64,000 nt of DNA, from NCBI GenBank assembly GCA_963743035.1, contig CAVUOB010000013.1, positions 124,001-188,000 of the forward strand, in the 5' to 3' direction. Positions 26,168 to 34,353 of the stretch are shown in pieces (within the stretch, counting starts at the first letter, position 1; each line of letters begins with the position of its first letter). Below the pieces are notes generated by a model. That model saw only the letters and a program-made list of their open reading frames with translations, was not told the origin of the DNA and made no database searches. A program made the position numbers and the translations under genes. The stretch is from PALSA-911 sp963743035. GTDB lineage: Bacteria > Pseudomonadota > Alphaproteobacteria > Acetobacterales > Acetobacteraceae.

Positions 26168-27223
26168 ATGAATCTCGCTACCAAACTGGACCGCATCGCC
26201 GCCCGCGCCGAGGAACTGCGCGCGCTGCTCGGCGAAGGCATCTCCGGCGAGGCCTATGTGAAGGCCTCGCGCGAGCTGTCGGATATCGAACCGGTGGTCT
26301 CGCGCATCGGCGACCTCCGCGCCGCCGAACAGGCGCGCCAGGAGGCGGAGACGCTGCTTTCCGACCCTTCCATGCGCGAACTGGCGGAAGCCGAATTGTT
26401 CGAACTGAAGGACAAGATCCCGGCGCTGGAACACGAAATCCGCGTCGCGCTGCTGCCGAAGGACGAGGCGGACGAACGCTCCGCGATCCTGGAAATCCGC
26501 CCCGCGGCCGGCGGCGACGAGGCCGGGCTGTTCGCCGCCGAACTGTTCGCGATGTACCAGAAATACGCCGACAGCCGCGGCTGGCGTTTCGAGATCCTGG
26601 AATTCGCCGAAACCGGGCTGGGCAGCCTGAAGGAAGGTATTGCCGAGATCACCGGGCGCAGCGTCTTTGCCCGGTTGAAATATGAATCCGGCGTTCATCG
26701 AGTCCAGCGTGTGCCCGCGACGGAAAGCCAGGGTCGCATCCACACCTCCACGGTGACCGTGGCGGTGCTGCCCGAGGCCGAGGAAGTGGATGTGCAGGTG
26801 GACGAGAGCGATCTGCGCATCGACGTCTACCGCGCCTCCGGCGCTGGCGGGCAGCATGTGAACAAGACCGAGAGCGCGGTGCGGATCACCCATATGCCCT
26901 CCGGCATCGTGGTGGCGATGCAGGAGGAGCGCAGCCAGCACAAGAACCGTGCCAAGGCGATGAAGATCCTGCGCGCCCGGCTGTACGAGCAGCAACGCGC
27001 CAGTCTCCACGCGACCCGCTCCGCCGACCGCAAATCCCAGGTCGGCACCGGCGACCGGTCCGAGCGGATCCGCACCTATAACTTTCCGCAGGGGCGGGTG
27101 TCGGATCACCGGATCAACCTGACGTTGTACAAGATCGACAAGGTGATGCAGGGCGACCTGGATGAGTTCATCGACAAGCTCACGGCCGAAGACCAGGCCG
27201 CGCGGCTGGCGGCGGATGAATGA
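26168..27223 (+). CDS. prfA: Peptide chain release factor 1
   Basis: RF1 reads UAA and UAG and releases the peptide. The 351-aa product has the catalytic GGQ at 227-229 (ASGAGGQHVNKTESAVRITH) and a normal N-terminal coiled coil. It starts 11 bp after hisS and precedes prmC, which methylates this GGQ glutamine. Length and motifs are standard. Confidence 0.96.
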   Translation: MNLATKLDRIAARAEELRALLGEGISGEAYVKASRELSDIEPVVSRIGDLRAAEQARQEAETLLSDPSMRELAEAELFELKDKIPALEHEIRVALLPKDEADERSAILEIRPAAGGDEAGLFAAELFAMYQKYADSRGWRFEILEFAETGLGSLKEGIAEITGRSVFARLKYESGVHRVQRVPATESQGRIHTSTVTVAVLPEAEEVDVQVDESDLRIDVYRASGAGGQHVNKTESAVRITHMPSGIVVAMQEERSQHKNRAKAMKILRARLYEQQRASLHATRSADRKSQVGTGDRSERIRTYNFPQGRVSDHRINLTLYKIDKVMQGDLDEFIDKLTAEDQAARLAADE

Positions 27224-27250
27224 GAAGGGTGGATCGGTGACAGGGAAGGC

Positions 27251-27296
27251 CAGGGGCTCTGCCCCTGGACCCCGCCAAGGGCCGGGAGGCCCTTGG
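27251..27296. repeat. Two adjacent GC-rich hairpins (palindromic element)
   Basis: Two perfect hairpins lie between prfA and prmC: 27251-27257 pairing with 27261-27267 (7 bp), and 27275-27283 pairing with 27288-27296 (9 bp). GC-rich double palindromes of this type are common interspersed elements in related high-GC alphaproteobacteria. It could terminate prfA or cap its mRNA, and it partly covers a possible prmC start codon. Confidence 0.6.
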
Positions 27297-28156
27297 ATCC
27301 CGCTACCGGGTGCGGCCGCTTGCTGACGCTTGGGCAAATTCTTTGCCGGGGTGCGTCGGTCCTGCGGGCGGCGGACATCGACAATCCCCGGCTGGAAGCA
27401 CGGCTGCTGCTGGCCCATGCGCTCGGTGTCCCTTCGGAGGCGGTGCTGCGCGACCGCCATGCGCCGGGCGAGGCGCCGGGCTATGACGCATTGATCGCGC
27501 GCCGCGCCGCGCACGAACCATTGGCGCTGATCCTGGGCCGGCGGGAGTTCTGGAGCCTCGATTTCGCCGTCTCGCCGGCCACGCTCATTCCCCGCGGCGA
27601 CTCCGAAACCTTGATCGAGGCGGCCCTGGCGGCGTTTCCGGACCGCAATGCGGTGCGCCGCGTGCTCGATCTCGGCACCGGCACCGGATGCCTGCTGCTG
27701 GCGGCCCTGCATGAGTTCGGCTCGGCGTTCGGGATCGGCACCGACCGCGTTCCCGCCGCGGCGCGGCTCGCCGCGAGCAACGCCGCGGCGCTCGGGCTGG
27801 CGGACCGTGCCGCCTTCGTGGTCGCCGACTGGGCGGAGCCGCTGTCGGGACGCTTCGACCTGATCCTGTCCAACCCGCCCTATATTCCGACCGGCGACCT
27901 CGCCGGCCTGATGCCGGAGGTGGCCGGCCATGAACCGGCGAGCGCGCTCGACGGCGGCATGGACGGGCTGACCGCCTATCGCCGCATCATCGCCGGGCTT
28001 CCCGCCCTGCTGGCGGCCGGCGGCGCGGCGGTGATCGAGCTTGGGATCGGCCAGGCTGGGCAGGTCGCGGCGCTGGCGGCTGCGGCCGGGTTGTCGGCCG
28101 GCTTGCGCGACGACCTCGCCGGCATTCCGCGGGCGCTCGTTCTGCGCCCGGCTTGA
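27293..28156 (+). CDS. prmC: Peptide chain release factor N5-glutamine methyltransferase
   Basis: PrmC (HemK) methylates the GGQ glutamine of release factors. The product of up to 287 aa has an N-terminal helical domain (DNPRLEARLLLAHALGVP), the SAM motif VLDLGTGTGCLLLAALHEFG and the catalytic NPPY (LILSNPPYIP, about 192-201), followed by YRRIIAGLPALLAAGG. The start is uncertain. A TTG at 27293 lies inside a hairpin, and a TTG at 27320 (LLTLGQIL) gives a more usual N-terminus. It directly follows its substrate gene prfA. Confidence 0.92.
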   Translation: MDPATGCGRLLTLGQILCRGASVLRAADIDNPRLEARLLLAHALGVPSEAVLRDRHAPGEAPGYDALIARRAAHEPLALILGRREFWSLDFAVSPATLIPRGDSETLIEAALAAFPDRNAVRRVLDLGTGTGCLLLAALHEFGSAFGIGTDRVPAAARLAASNAAALGLADRAAFVVADWAEPLSGRFDLILSNPPYIPTGDLAGLMPEVAGHEPASALDGGMDGLTAYRRIIAGLPALLAAGGAAVIELGIGQAGQVAALAAAAGLSAGLRDDLAGIPRALVLRPA

Positions 28157-28543
28157 CCGCCGGGGTCGCTACATTGCGGGCAAAATCGGTCCCTGCCGGA
28201 TCTGGGCTGGTATGTGCTGCGCGCGGTACAGTCCGCCCACCGGAAAAAATTGTTTGGCAGACTGGCCAAGGGCGGCTAGCTTGCCGACGTGGCAGGGATC
28301 GCTGCGTGACGGCGTATCCCAGATTGCTTGGCCGACTCGGCTCATATCCTGTCTAATTGGGACAGCCGGCAGACCGGGCATTCGCCGGTAACAGCGACGA
28401 TGGATTGAAGTCTGGCCAAGGAGCGCTTCCCGGGGCTACGCCCTGGCGAAACACTTGGTAAACGGGTGGCAGCGTATACGTGCGCAGCGCCCTCGTGCGG
28501 ATGATCAACCAGACCGTCAACAGGAAAGCGCGACGGGACTAGA
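28157..28543. other. Non-coding gap between prmC and DUF4167 gene
   Basis: 387 bp with no recognisable ORF or RNA gene. It contains scattered direct and inverted short repeats but nothing I can assign. It presumably carries the promoter of the DUF4167 gene. Confidence 0.4.
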
Positions 28544-29158
28544 ATGAACAACATGAAACGCATGCGCGGACGCCAACATCGGGGCGGTTCCGGCGGTAAC
28601 GGCGGCGGCGGGGGCGGCCCGGTCCGCCATCAGGGCGGCAACATCCCGCTCAATCGCAACCACGTGTTCGACAGCAGTGGCCCGGATGTCCGCGTGCGCG
28701 GCACCGCGCAGCAGCTGTTCGAGAAATATCTGCAACTCGGCCGGGACGCGACCAGCGGCGGGGACCGGGTGATGGCGGAGAGCTATTTCCAGCATGCGGA
28801 GCATTATTTCCGCATCATCAACGCCATGAACCAGGCGGTCCAGCAGACCCAGCAGGGCGCGGGTCCGCAGCATGGCGGCCAGCGTCGCTTCGGCGACAGC
28901 GAACCGGCCGGCGAGTTGGGTGAGGACCAGGGCCAGGACGAACGCGGCGAGAGCCGGCCCGAGGCTCGCCAGGACAGCCGCCCCTACGACAACCGCAACC
29001 GCGGCCAGGAGGGCGACGAGGGCCCGGCGCGCGGCCAGCAGCGCCAGGAGCGCGGCGAGGCCCGGACGGAAGCGCGCCCCGGCCACCGTCCGCCCGGCAC
29101 CGGCGATCAGCCGGACGCGCGGGAAATCCCCATCGCCGCCGCCCCGCCGGAGGGCTGA
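28544..29158 (+). CDS. DUF4167 domain-containing protein
   Basis: A 204-aa protein of unknown function. The conserved core (about 38-100) reads HVFDSSGPDVRVRGTAQQLF, then EKYLQLGRDATSGGDRVMAE, then SYFQHAEHYFRIINAMNQA, the DUF4167 signature. The start (RMRGRQHRGGSGGNGGGGGG) is basic and Gly-rich. The C-terminal half is low-complexity Gln/Glu/Arg-rich, as in homologs. A nucleic-acid-binding role is plausible because of the basic Gly-rich tail, but unproven. It follows prmC in most alphaproteobacteria. Confidence 0.9.
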   Translation: MNNMKRMRGRQHRGGSGGNGGGGGGPVRHQGGNIPLNRNHVFDSSGPDVRVRGTAQQLFEKYLQLGRDATSGGDRVMAESYFQHAEHYFRIINAMNQAVQQTQQGAGPQHGGQRRFGDSEPAGELGEDQGQDERGESRPEARQDSRPYDNRNRGQEGDEGPARGQQRQERGEARTEARPGHRPPGTGDQPDAREIPIAAAPPEG

Positions 29159-29168
29159 GCGCTCCGGG

Positions 29169-30035
29169 TCAGGCCTGCCCGGCCTGCAGCGCCGCCCTTA
29201 ACCTTGTGCCTGCGGCGCCGGTGATCATGCCAAGCCGCAGGAACAGGTCGATCAGCACCAGGTTCACGTTGAACTTGAACGCGTCGGTGTCGCGCACGGC
29301 GTCCATCACCTTGGGCAACGGCCAGAGCTCGAAGGCCGAAACCTCCCCGTCCATCGGCTGCGGCGTGAAATCCTCCGGCAGCAGCAGGTCGAAGCAGTGC
29401 AGCCGGTCGCGCCGCAGGCCTTCGGGCCGGTCCATCGCATAGGACAGCAGCGCCACTTTCCGCGCCTGCGCCGCCAGTTCGGCCGGGATGGCCGCTTCCT
29501 CCGCCGCTTCCTTGATCAGCGTCTCCTCCGGTCCCAGCCCGGCCGGAATCCCGCCGGCGACGATATGATCGAGCTTGTCGGGGTCCAGTTCCTTGCTGGC
29601 CGCCCGCCGCCCGACCCATAGCCGCAACGCTTGCGGCCTGCCTGGCTCCCCCACCAGCCCGTTGACGTGCACGCCTTCGGCGGCGATGCCGAACGCCGGC
29701 AGAGCCCCGCGGTCGATCTGCGCCAGCACAGTCCCGTCCGGGTGCGCCCGCACATCGAACGCCTCGCCGCGCCAGCGCATCAGCCCGCGATCCGCCAGCG
29801 CCCGGTTGATCGCCGGTAGCGAGGCCGGCGCGGTCAGTGTCACGCCGTCCCCCGCAATCTCCACGCCGGCAAATTCCGCCATGGCCGCGGCGATGCCCGG
29901 CGCCATCCATCCCACCTGCTCCGCCCTGGCCCGGTCCGGGCCGATCCGGAATGCCACCCGTCCGCCAGGCAGGCTGGCGCGGTTGCATGCGGCGATATGG
30001 CGGAGGAAACCCTGCTCCGATTGACTGCCTTGCAT
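29169..30035 (-). CDS. Nudix hydrolase with DUF4743 N-terminal domain
   Basis: A 288-aa protein. The N-terminal half (about 1-115) matches the DUF4743 domain found in thiamine-pyrophosphokinase-related Nudix proteins. The C-terminal half holds a Nudix box, GGIPAGLGPEETLIKEAAEE (about 148-167), fitting GX5EX7REUXEE except that Lys replaces the box Arg. It probably hydrolyses a nucleoside diphosphate derivative; plant homologs act on oxidised thiamine diphosphates. AAAGG lies upstream of the ATG at 30035. It converges on the DUF4167 gene with 10 bp between and is divergent from the ABC exporter. Confidence 0.85.
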   Translation of the reverse strand: MQGSQSEQGFLRHIAACNRASLPGGRVAFRIGPDRARAEQVGWMAPGIAAAMAEFAGVEIAGDGVTLTAPASLPAINRALADRGLMRWRGEAFDVRAHPDGTVLAQIDRGALPAFGIAAEGVHVNGLVGEPGRPQALRLWVGRRAASKELDPDKLDHIVAGGIPAGLGPEETLIKEAAEEAAIPAELAAQARKVALLSYAMDRPEGLRRDRLHCFDLLLPEDFTPQPMDGEVSAFELWPLPKVMDAVRDTDAFKFNVNLVLIDLFLRLGMITGAAGTRLRAALQAGQA

Positions 30036-30107
30036 GCCCGTTGCCTTTCCATGAGCCCTGCGACATGCCACATGCGTTTCATGCGCTCGCTTGGGACCCC
30101 TCATAAC

Positions 30108-32039
30108 ATGCCCGCTCTGCCGCCGGGCGGCCAGGCAGCCGAACGTTCCACGCTCGCGACCATCGGCTCGCTGCTGCCCTATCTCTGGCCGCGCGGCGAC
30201 TGGCGCGCGCGCAGCCGCGTGGTCGTGGCGATGAGCTTCCTGGTCCTGAGCAAGGTCGCCACCGTCTATGTGCCCATCGTCTACAGCCACGCGGTGGATG
30301 CCCTGGCCCCCAGGCTCGGCGCCGCCGGAGGTGCCGCGGGCGGCCTGCTGCTGATCCCCACCGCGCTGATCATCGGCTATGGCCTGCTGCGCGTTGCCGC
30401 GTCCGGCTTCGGCGAGATGCGCGACGCCGTGTTCGCCTCGGTGCAGATGCAGGCCGCGCGTCGCGTGGCGCTGGAGACCTTCCAGCACATGCACCGCCTG
30501 TCGCTGCGTTTCCACATGGACCGCCAGACCGGCGGCCTGTCGCGCGCGATCGAGCGCGGCACGCTGGGCATCCAGCAGATGCTGCGCATGGCGGTTTTCA
30601 ACGTCATCCCGACCGTCATCGAAATGCTGATGGTCACGGCGATCCTGTGGGCGATGTTCGACTGGCGGTTCGCGCTGGTCACGTTCCTTGCGGTGTCGCT
30701 CTACATGGGCTTCACGCTGTACTTCACCAATCAGCGCGTGCGCATCCGCCGCGCCATGAACGAAAGCGACAGCGACGCCCAGACCAAGGCGATCGACAGC
30801 CTGCTGAACTACGAGACGGTGAAGTATTTCGGCAACGAGGCGCATGAGGCGCGCCGCTACGACGAGTCGCTGGCCCGCTACGAACGCGCCGCGGTCCGTA
30901 ATCAGGTCACGCTGAACATGCTGAACCTGGGCCAGGCGACGATCATCGCCATCGGCCTCGCGGTGGTGATGCTGATGGCCGCGGACGGCGTGCGCGACGG
31001 CTCCATGAGCGTCGGCCGCTTCGTGCTGGTGAACACCTATCTGATGCAGCTCTACCAGCCGCTGAACATGCTCGGCTTCGTCTATCGCGAGATCAAGCAG
31101 GGCCTGGTCGACATGGAGCAGATGTTCCGCCTGATTCGCGTCAACCCCGAAATCGCCGATCGCCCGGGCGCCGGCGCGCTGGCGGCGCATCTGGCCGACG
31201 GCCCGGCCGGCGAGGTGCGGTTCGAGGGCGTGCATTTCGGCTACCGCCCGGACCGGGAAATCCTGAAGGGCGTCGATTTCACCGTTCCCGCCGGCGGCAA
31301 GCTCGCCATCGTCGGCCCCACCGGCGCCGGCAAGTCCACCATCAGCCGGCTGCTGTTCCGCTTCTACGACGTGACCGCGGGGCGGGTGGTGATCGACGGG
31401 CAGGACATCCGCGACGTCACCCAGGAAAGCCTGCGCGCCGCCATCGGCGTGGTGCCGCAGGACACGGTGCTGTTCAACGACACCATCCGCTACAACATCG
31501 CCTATGGCCGGCCCGGCGCTACCCAGGCAGAGATCGAGGCGGCGGCGCGGGCTGCCCAGGTGCATGATTTCGTGCTGCGCCTGCCGGAAGGCTACGACAC
31601 AAGGGTGGGCGAGCGTGGCTTGAAGCTGTCGGGCGGCGAGAAGCAGCGCGTGGCGATCGCCCGCACCATTCTGAAGGACCCGCGGATCCTGATCCTGGAC
31701 GAGGCGACCAGCGCGCTGGACAGCCGCACCGAGCAGGACATCCAGATCGCGCTGCGCGCCGTTGCGCGCCATCGCACGACGGTGGTGATCGCCCATCGCC
31801 TGTCCACGGTGGTGGACGCGGACGAAATCATCGTGCTCGACGACGGCCGCGTGGCCGAGCGTGGCACCCATGCCGAACTGCTGGCCAAAGGCGGCATCTT
31901 CGCCCGCATGTGGGCGCTGCAGGCCGAGCAGGAGGAGCCGTCGCCACAGGATCGATCCCAGCCTGATCCGCGTCAGCCTGATCCGCCCCAGCCTGACCCA
32001 CATGTATCGGGCTGGCCGGAGCCCGTGGCGGGCAATTGA
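30108..32039 (+). CDS. Atm1/HMT-type ABC exporter (fused permease and ATPase)
   Basis: A 643-aa half-transporter that forms a homodimer in the inner membrane. The transmembrane domain (about 30-330) contains ALETFQHMHRLSLRFHMDRQ and NESDSDAQTKAIDSLLNYET then VKYFGNEAHE, typical of the Atm1/HMT1 group. That group exports glutathione-linked sulfur or metal conjugates for Fe-S maturation or metal resistance. The ATPase domain has GPTGAGKSTI, LSGGEKQRVAIARTI and ILILDEATSALD. The tail is Pro/Asp/Gln-rich. In-frame ATGs at 29997, 30072 and 30081 are alternative starts; none has a clear ribosome site. Confidence 0.9.
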   Translation: MPALPPGGQAAERSTLATIGSLLPYLWPRGDWRARSRVVVAMSFLVLSKVATVYVPIVYSHAVDALAPRLGAAGGAAGGLLLIPTALIIGYGLLRVAASGFGEMRDAVFASVQMQAARRVALETFQHMHRLSLRFHMDRQTGGLSRAIERGTLGIQQMLRMAVFNVIPTVIEMLMVTAILWAMFDWRFALVTFLAVSLYMGFTLYFTNQRVRIRRAMNESDSDAQTKAIDSLLNYETVKYFGNEAHEARRYDESLARYERAAVRNQVTLNMLNLGQATIIAIGLAVVMLMAADGVRDGSMSVGRFVLVNTYLMQLYQPLNMLGFVYREIKQGLVDMEQMFRLIRVNPEIADRPGAGALAAHLADGPAGEVRFEGVHFGYRPDREILKGVDFTVPAGGKLAIVGPTGAGKSTISRLLFRFYDVTAGRVVIDGQDIRDVTQESLRAAIGVVPQDTVLFNDTIRYNIAYGRPGATQAEIEAAARAAQVHDFVLRLPEGYDTRVGERGLKLSGGEKQRVAIARTILKDPRILILDEATSALDSRTEQDIQIALRAVARHRTTVVIAHRLSTVVDADEIIVLDDGRVAERGTHAELLAKGGIFARMWALQAEQEEPSPQDRSQPDPRQPDPPQPDPHVSGWPEPVAGN

Positions 32040-32089
32040 GACCTGGCGGCCCGACAGATCCGGCCGCCCCGACAGAAAGGAACGAACCG

Positions 32090-32356
32090 ATGACCGACAA
32101 GCAGTCCGACCAGACCCGCGACCCGCCGGCCGATCTCAGCCATGCCGGCGCCGTGGTGGACAAGGCGATCGAATACATGGTGGGCCAGAACATCGGCTCG
32201 CTGGCCATCGCCTCCGCGCTGCTCGGCGGGGCGCTGGGCCTGCTCTCGCGCTCGATGACGGATGATGGGGTGGTGCAGATCCTCAACAACGCCATCGCCT
32301 CGGTCCGCGGCGGCGAGATGCGCCGCATGGCCGAACAGCATGACCATCCGGAATAG
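32090..32356 (+). CDS. Small hypothetical protein with one hydrophobic helix
   Basis: An 88-aa protein of no family I recognise. Residues about 35-60 (NIGSLAIASALLGGALGLLS) form one hydrophobic segment flanked by polar ends, suggesting a single-pass membrane protein. GAAAGGAACGAACC precedes the ATG at 32090. It starts 50 bp after the ABC exporter and could be co-transcribed. Codon use is like its neighbours. Confidence 0.6.
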   Translation: MTDKQSDQTRDPPADLSHAGAVVDKAIEYMVGQNIGSLAIASALLGGALGLLSRSMTDDGVVQILNNAIASVRGGEMRRMAEQHDHPE

Positions 32357-32488
32357 GCGGGCCGGAATAGGCGGGCTCGCAGACCAGCCCAGACTTGACT
32401 GCGGGCAGGGCATTGGCCATAACCCGCCCCTGCCGAACAACCAGCGCGCCCGGCTTTGCGCGCCTTTCGTTTTTTGAGGGTATCTGCG

Positions 32489-32791
32489 ATGTCCCGCCGC
32501 TGCGAGATCACGGGCAAGGGTGTGCTGTCTGGCAACAATGTCAGCCATGCCAACAACAAGACCCGCCGGCGCTTCCTGCCCAATCTGCAGGAAGTGTCGA
32601 TGCTGTCCGATATCCTGAACGAGACCATCCGTATGCGTGTCTCCACCCGGGCGATGCGCACGGTCGAGCATAATGGCGGCATCGACGCCTTCCTGCTCTC
32701 CACGCCGAACCGAAACCTGCCGGAAGAGGCGCAGGCCGTGAAGCGCCGCATCCTGCGGGCCAGGACCAAGCGGGAAGCCGCCGCGGCCTGA
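32489..32791 (+). CDS. rpmB: 50S ribosomal protein L28
   Basis: A 100-aa L28 of the longer alphaproteobacterial type. It begins SRRCEITGKGVLSGNNVSHA and NNKTRRRFLPNLQEVSM, the invariant L28 N-terminus, and ends with the Ala/Arg-rich ARTKREAAAA. It is a component of the large ribosomal subunit. A clear Rho-independent terminator follows. Confidence 0.96.
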   Translation: MSRRCEITGKGVLSGNNVSHANNKTRRRFLPNLQEVSMLSDILNETIRMRVSTRAMRTVEHNGGIDAFLLSTPNRNLPEEAQAVKRRILRARTKREAAAA

Positions 32792-32835
32792 TCGGCCCGC
32801 TTCGCCGCCGGCGCGGCGAACCGAATTGCCTCATC

Positions 32836-32868
32836 AAGACCCGCTCCGGCGGGTCTTTGTTGTTTCAG
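32836..32868 (+). terminator. Rho-independent terminator after rpmB
   Basis: A 9-bp perfect stem (32836-32844 with 32849-32857, loop tccg) is followed by tgttgttt. It lies 45 bp beyond the rpmB stop. Confidence 0.85.
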
Positions 32869-32927
32869 GGGCGGTTTCCGCTCCGGTCGTTAACCGGTCT
32901 TTTTCGGACACCGGCTAGATCGGGGCG

Positions 32928-33758
32928 ATGGACCATGCGCCCCTCCTGTTCGCCGTCCTCGCCACGTTGCTGGGCATCGGGCTGGTTTTTGTCCTGGCCT
33001 GCATGCGCCGGCAGACCGGCGCATTGCGGGCGGCGCTGCGGGAGCGTGATCGCGCCGTCGCCGCCGAACAGGGCGCGATCCGCATGCTGCGCCTTGCCGC
33101 GATGGAATTGCGCCTGCCGGCCATGACGCTGCTCGGCCACGCCGATCGGCTGAGCCGGGCCGGGCCTGCCATCGCGGACGACGATCTCGCCATCCGGTCC
33201 GCGGCCATCGCCGGGGTGACGATGCAGGTGCTGAACCTGGCCGATGAGTTGCAGGACCACGCGGTCGGCGAACCCGCCGCGCGCGTGCTGCGGCCGGAAA
33301 CAGTGGCGCTGGAGCCGATGTTGCGCGATGCCATCGCCGCCACCGACGCCACGCTGGGTCCCAGCCGCCGCCACTGGCGCCTGGCGCCGGGCCCGCCCGA
33401 CACCGCGCTCCTGGCCGATCGCCGCGCGCTGGCGCAGATCCTTATCCGCGTGCTCGGCAATGCCGCGCGGCTGTCGCGCCATGAGGATTGGATCGACATC
33501 CGGGTAACCCGGGAGGACGAGGGCGTTGCAATCCTTATCGAGGATGAGGGGGCCGGACTGCCGGCCTGCCAGGATGCGGCCGCCGTCGCGGCCGCGCATC
33601 CTGCCAGCCGCGGCCTCGGCCTCGGCCTTGTTCTGGCGCGGACCCTGATGGCGGCGCATGGCGGCGCGCTGACGGTCGAATCGGCATCCCGGGTCGGCAG
33701 CCGGGTGGTCCTGACATTCCCGCTCCACTCCCTCGTTGCCGACCGGGCATTTACCTGA
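32928..33758 (+). CDS. Histidine-kinase-like protein with degenerate H-box
   Basis: A 276-aa membrane-anchored protein with one N-terminal helix (about 5-24, LFAVLATLLGIGLVFVLACM), a short coiled-coil-like segment and a HATPase_c domain. The ATPase motifs are present: N-box-like ILIRVLGNAARLS, G1 EDEGAGLP and G2 GLGLGLVLARTLMAAHGG. The dimerisation helix reads AMELRLPAMTLLGHADRL, so the phospho-acceptor His of HELRTPL is replaced by Met. It may be a pseudokinase, a regulator of another kinase, or use another residue. No response regulator gene is adjacent. Confidence 0.78.
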   Translation: MDHAPLLFAVLATLLGIGLVFVLACMRRQTGALRAALRERDRAVAAEQGAIRMLRLAAMELRLPAMTLLGHADRLSRAGPAIADDDLAIRSAAIAGVTMQVLNLADELQDHAVGEPAARVLRPETVALEPMLRDAIAATDATLGPSRRHWRLAPGPPDTALLADRRALAQILIRVLGNAARLSRHEDWIDIRVTREDEGVAILIEDEGAGLPACQDAAAVAAAHPASRGLGLGLVLARTLMAAHGGALTVESASRVGSRVVLTFPLHSLVADRAFT

Positions 33759-33861
33759 ACAGGTCAGAATCAGGCTTTTCGCCTTTTGCCGAAGCCATGT
33801 GCATCGGCGCCGAGATGGCCATTCCTCGTGCGCCTCCTTGCGCACCTGGGGCCGATTTTGC

Positions 33862-33891
33862 TTGAGAATCGTGCAATCAGAACGTTACTAT
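33862..33891 (+). promoter_or_regulatory. Putative sigma-70-type promoter
   Basis: TTGAGA (33862-33867), an 18-bp spacer and TACTAT (33886-33891) occur in a distinctly AT-rich stretch about 100 bp before the next gene. The match to the consensus is moderate. Confidence 0.4.
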
Positions 33892-33989
33892 TAAAAGATA
33901 ATATGGTTTTGCGTGGGATGAAGCGCAAAAACAGGCGGGTCTGGCCCTCCCGGTCACGACCGAAGGATAACAAACGGGGAAGAGACAAA

Positions 33990-34283
33990 ATGCTCGTGAA
34001 CCTCATCATCCAACTGGTTTCCGGCGCCGTGGGCGGAAATATCGTCGGCGCGTTGCTCAAGGAGTACGACCTCGGGCCGATCGGCAACAGCATCGCCGGC
34101 GTTGTCGGGGGTGGCATCGGCGGTCAGCTGCTCGGCATGGTCATGGGCAGCGCGGGTGCGAGCGGCGGGCTGGACATCGGCTCGATCATTGCCATGGTCG
34201 CCAGCGGCGGCGTTGGGGGCGGGGTGCTGATGGCGATCGTCGGCATCATCCGGAAGATGATGGGCGGCTCGGCCGCTTCCTGA
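33990..34283 (+). CDS. Small glycine-rich membrane protein of unknown function
   Basis: A 97-aa protein, almost entirely hydrophobic and Gly-rich (IGNSIAGVVGGGIGGQLLGM, then VASGGVGGGVLMAIVGIIRK). It gives two or three likely membrane segments, similar in style to small stress-related glycine-zipper membrane proteins. ACGGGGAAGAG precedes the ATG. It stands alone, preceded by an AT-rich promoter-like region. I know of no function. Confidence 0.7.
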   Translation: MLVNLIIQLVSGAVGGNIVGALLKEYDLGPIGNSIAGVVGGGIGGQLLGMVMGSAGASGGLDIGSIIAMVASGGVGGGVLMAIVGIIRKMMGGSAAS

Positions 34284-34353
34284 TCCCGTCCGCCGCGGCG
34301 AGCGGGGATCGCTGGCGGGAGTCCGGCGCGACGTTCCATCGATCGGGCCGGGG

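Noticed and set aside
30036..32003. Long N-terminal extension of the Nudix gene frame (total 944 aa)
   Set aside because: The added part is antisense to the ABC exporter. The ATG at 30035 with a ribosome site gives a normal-length protein.
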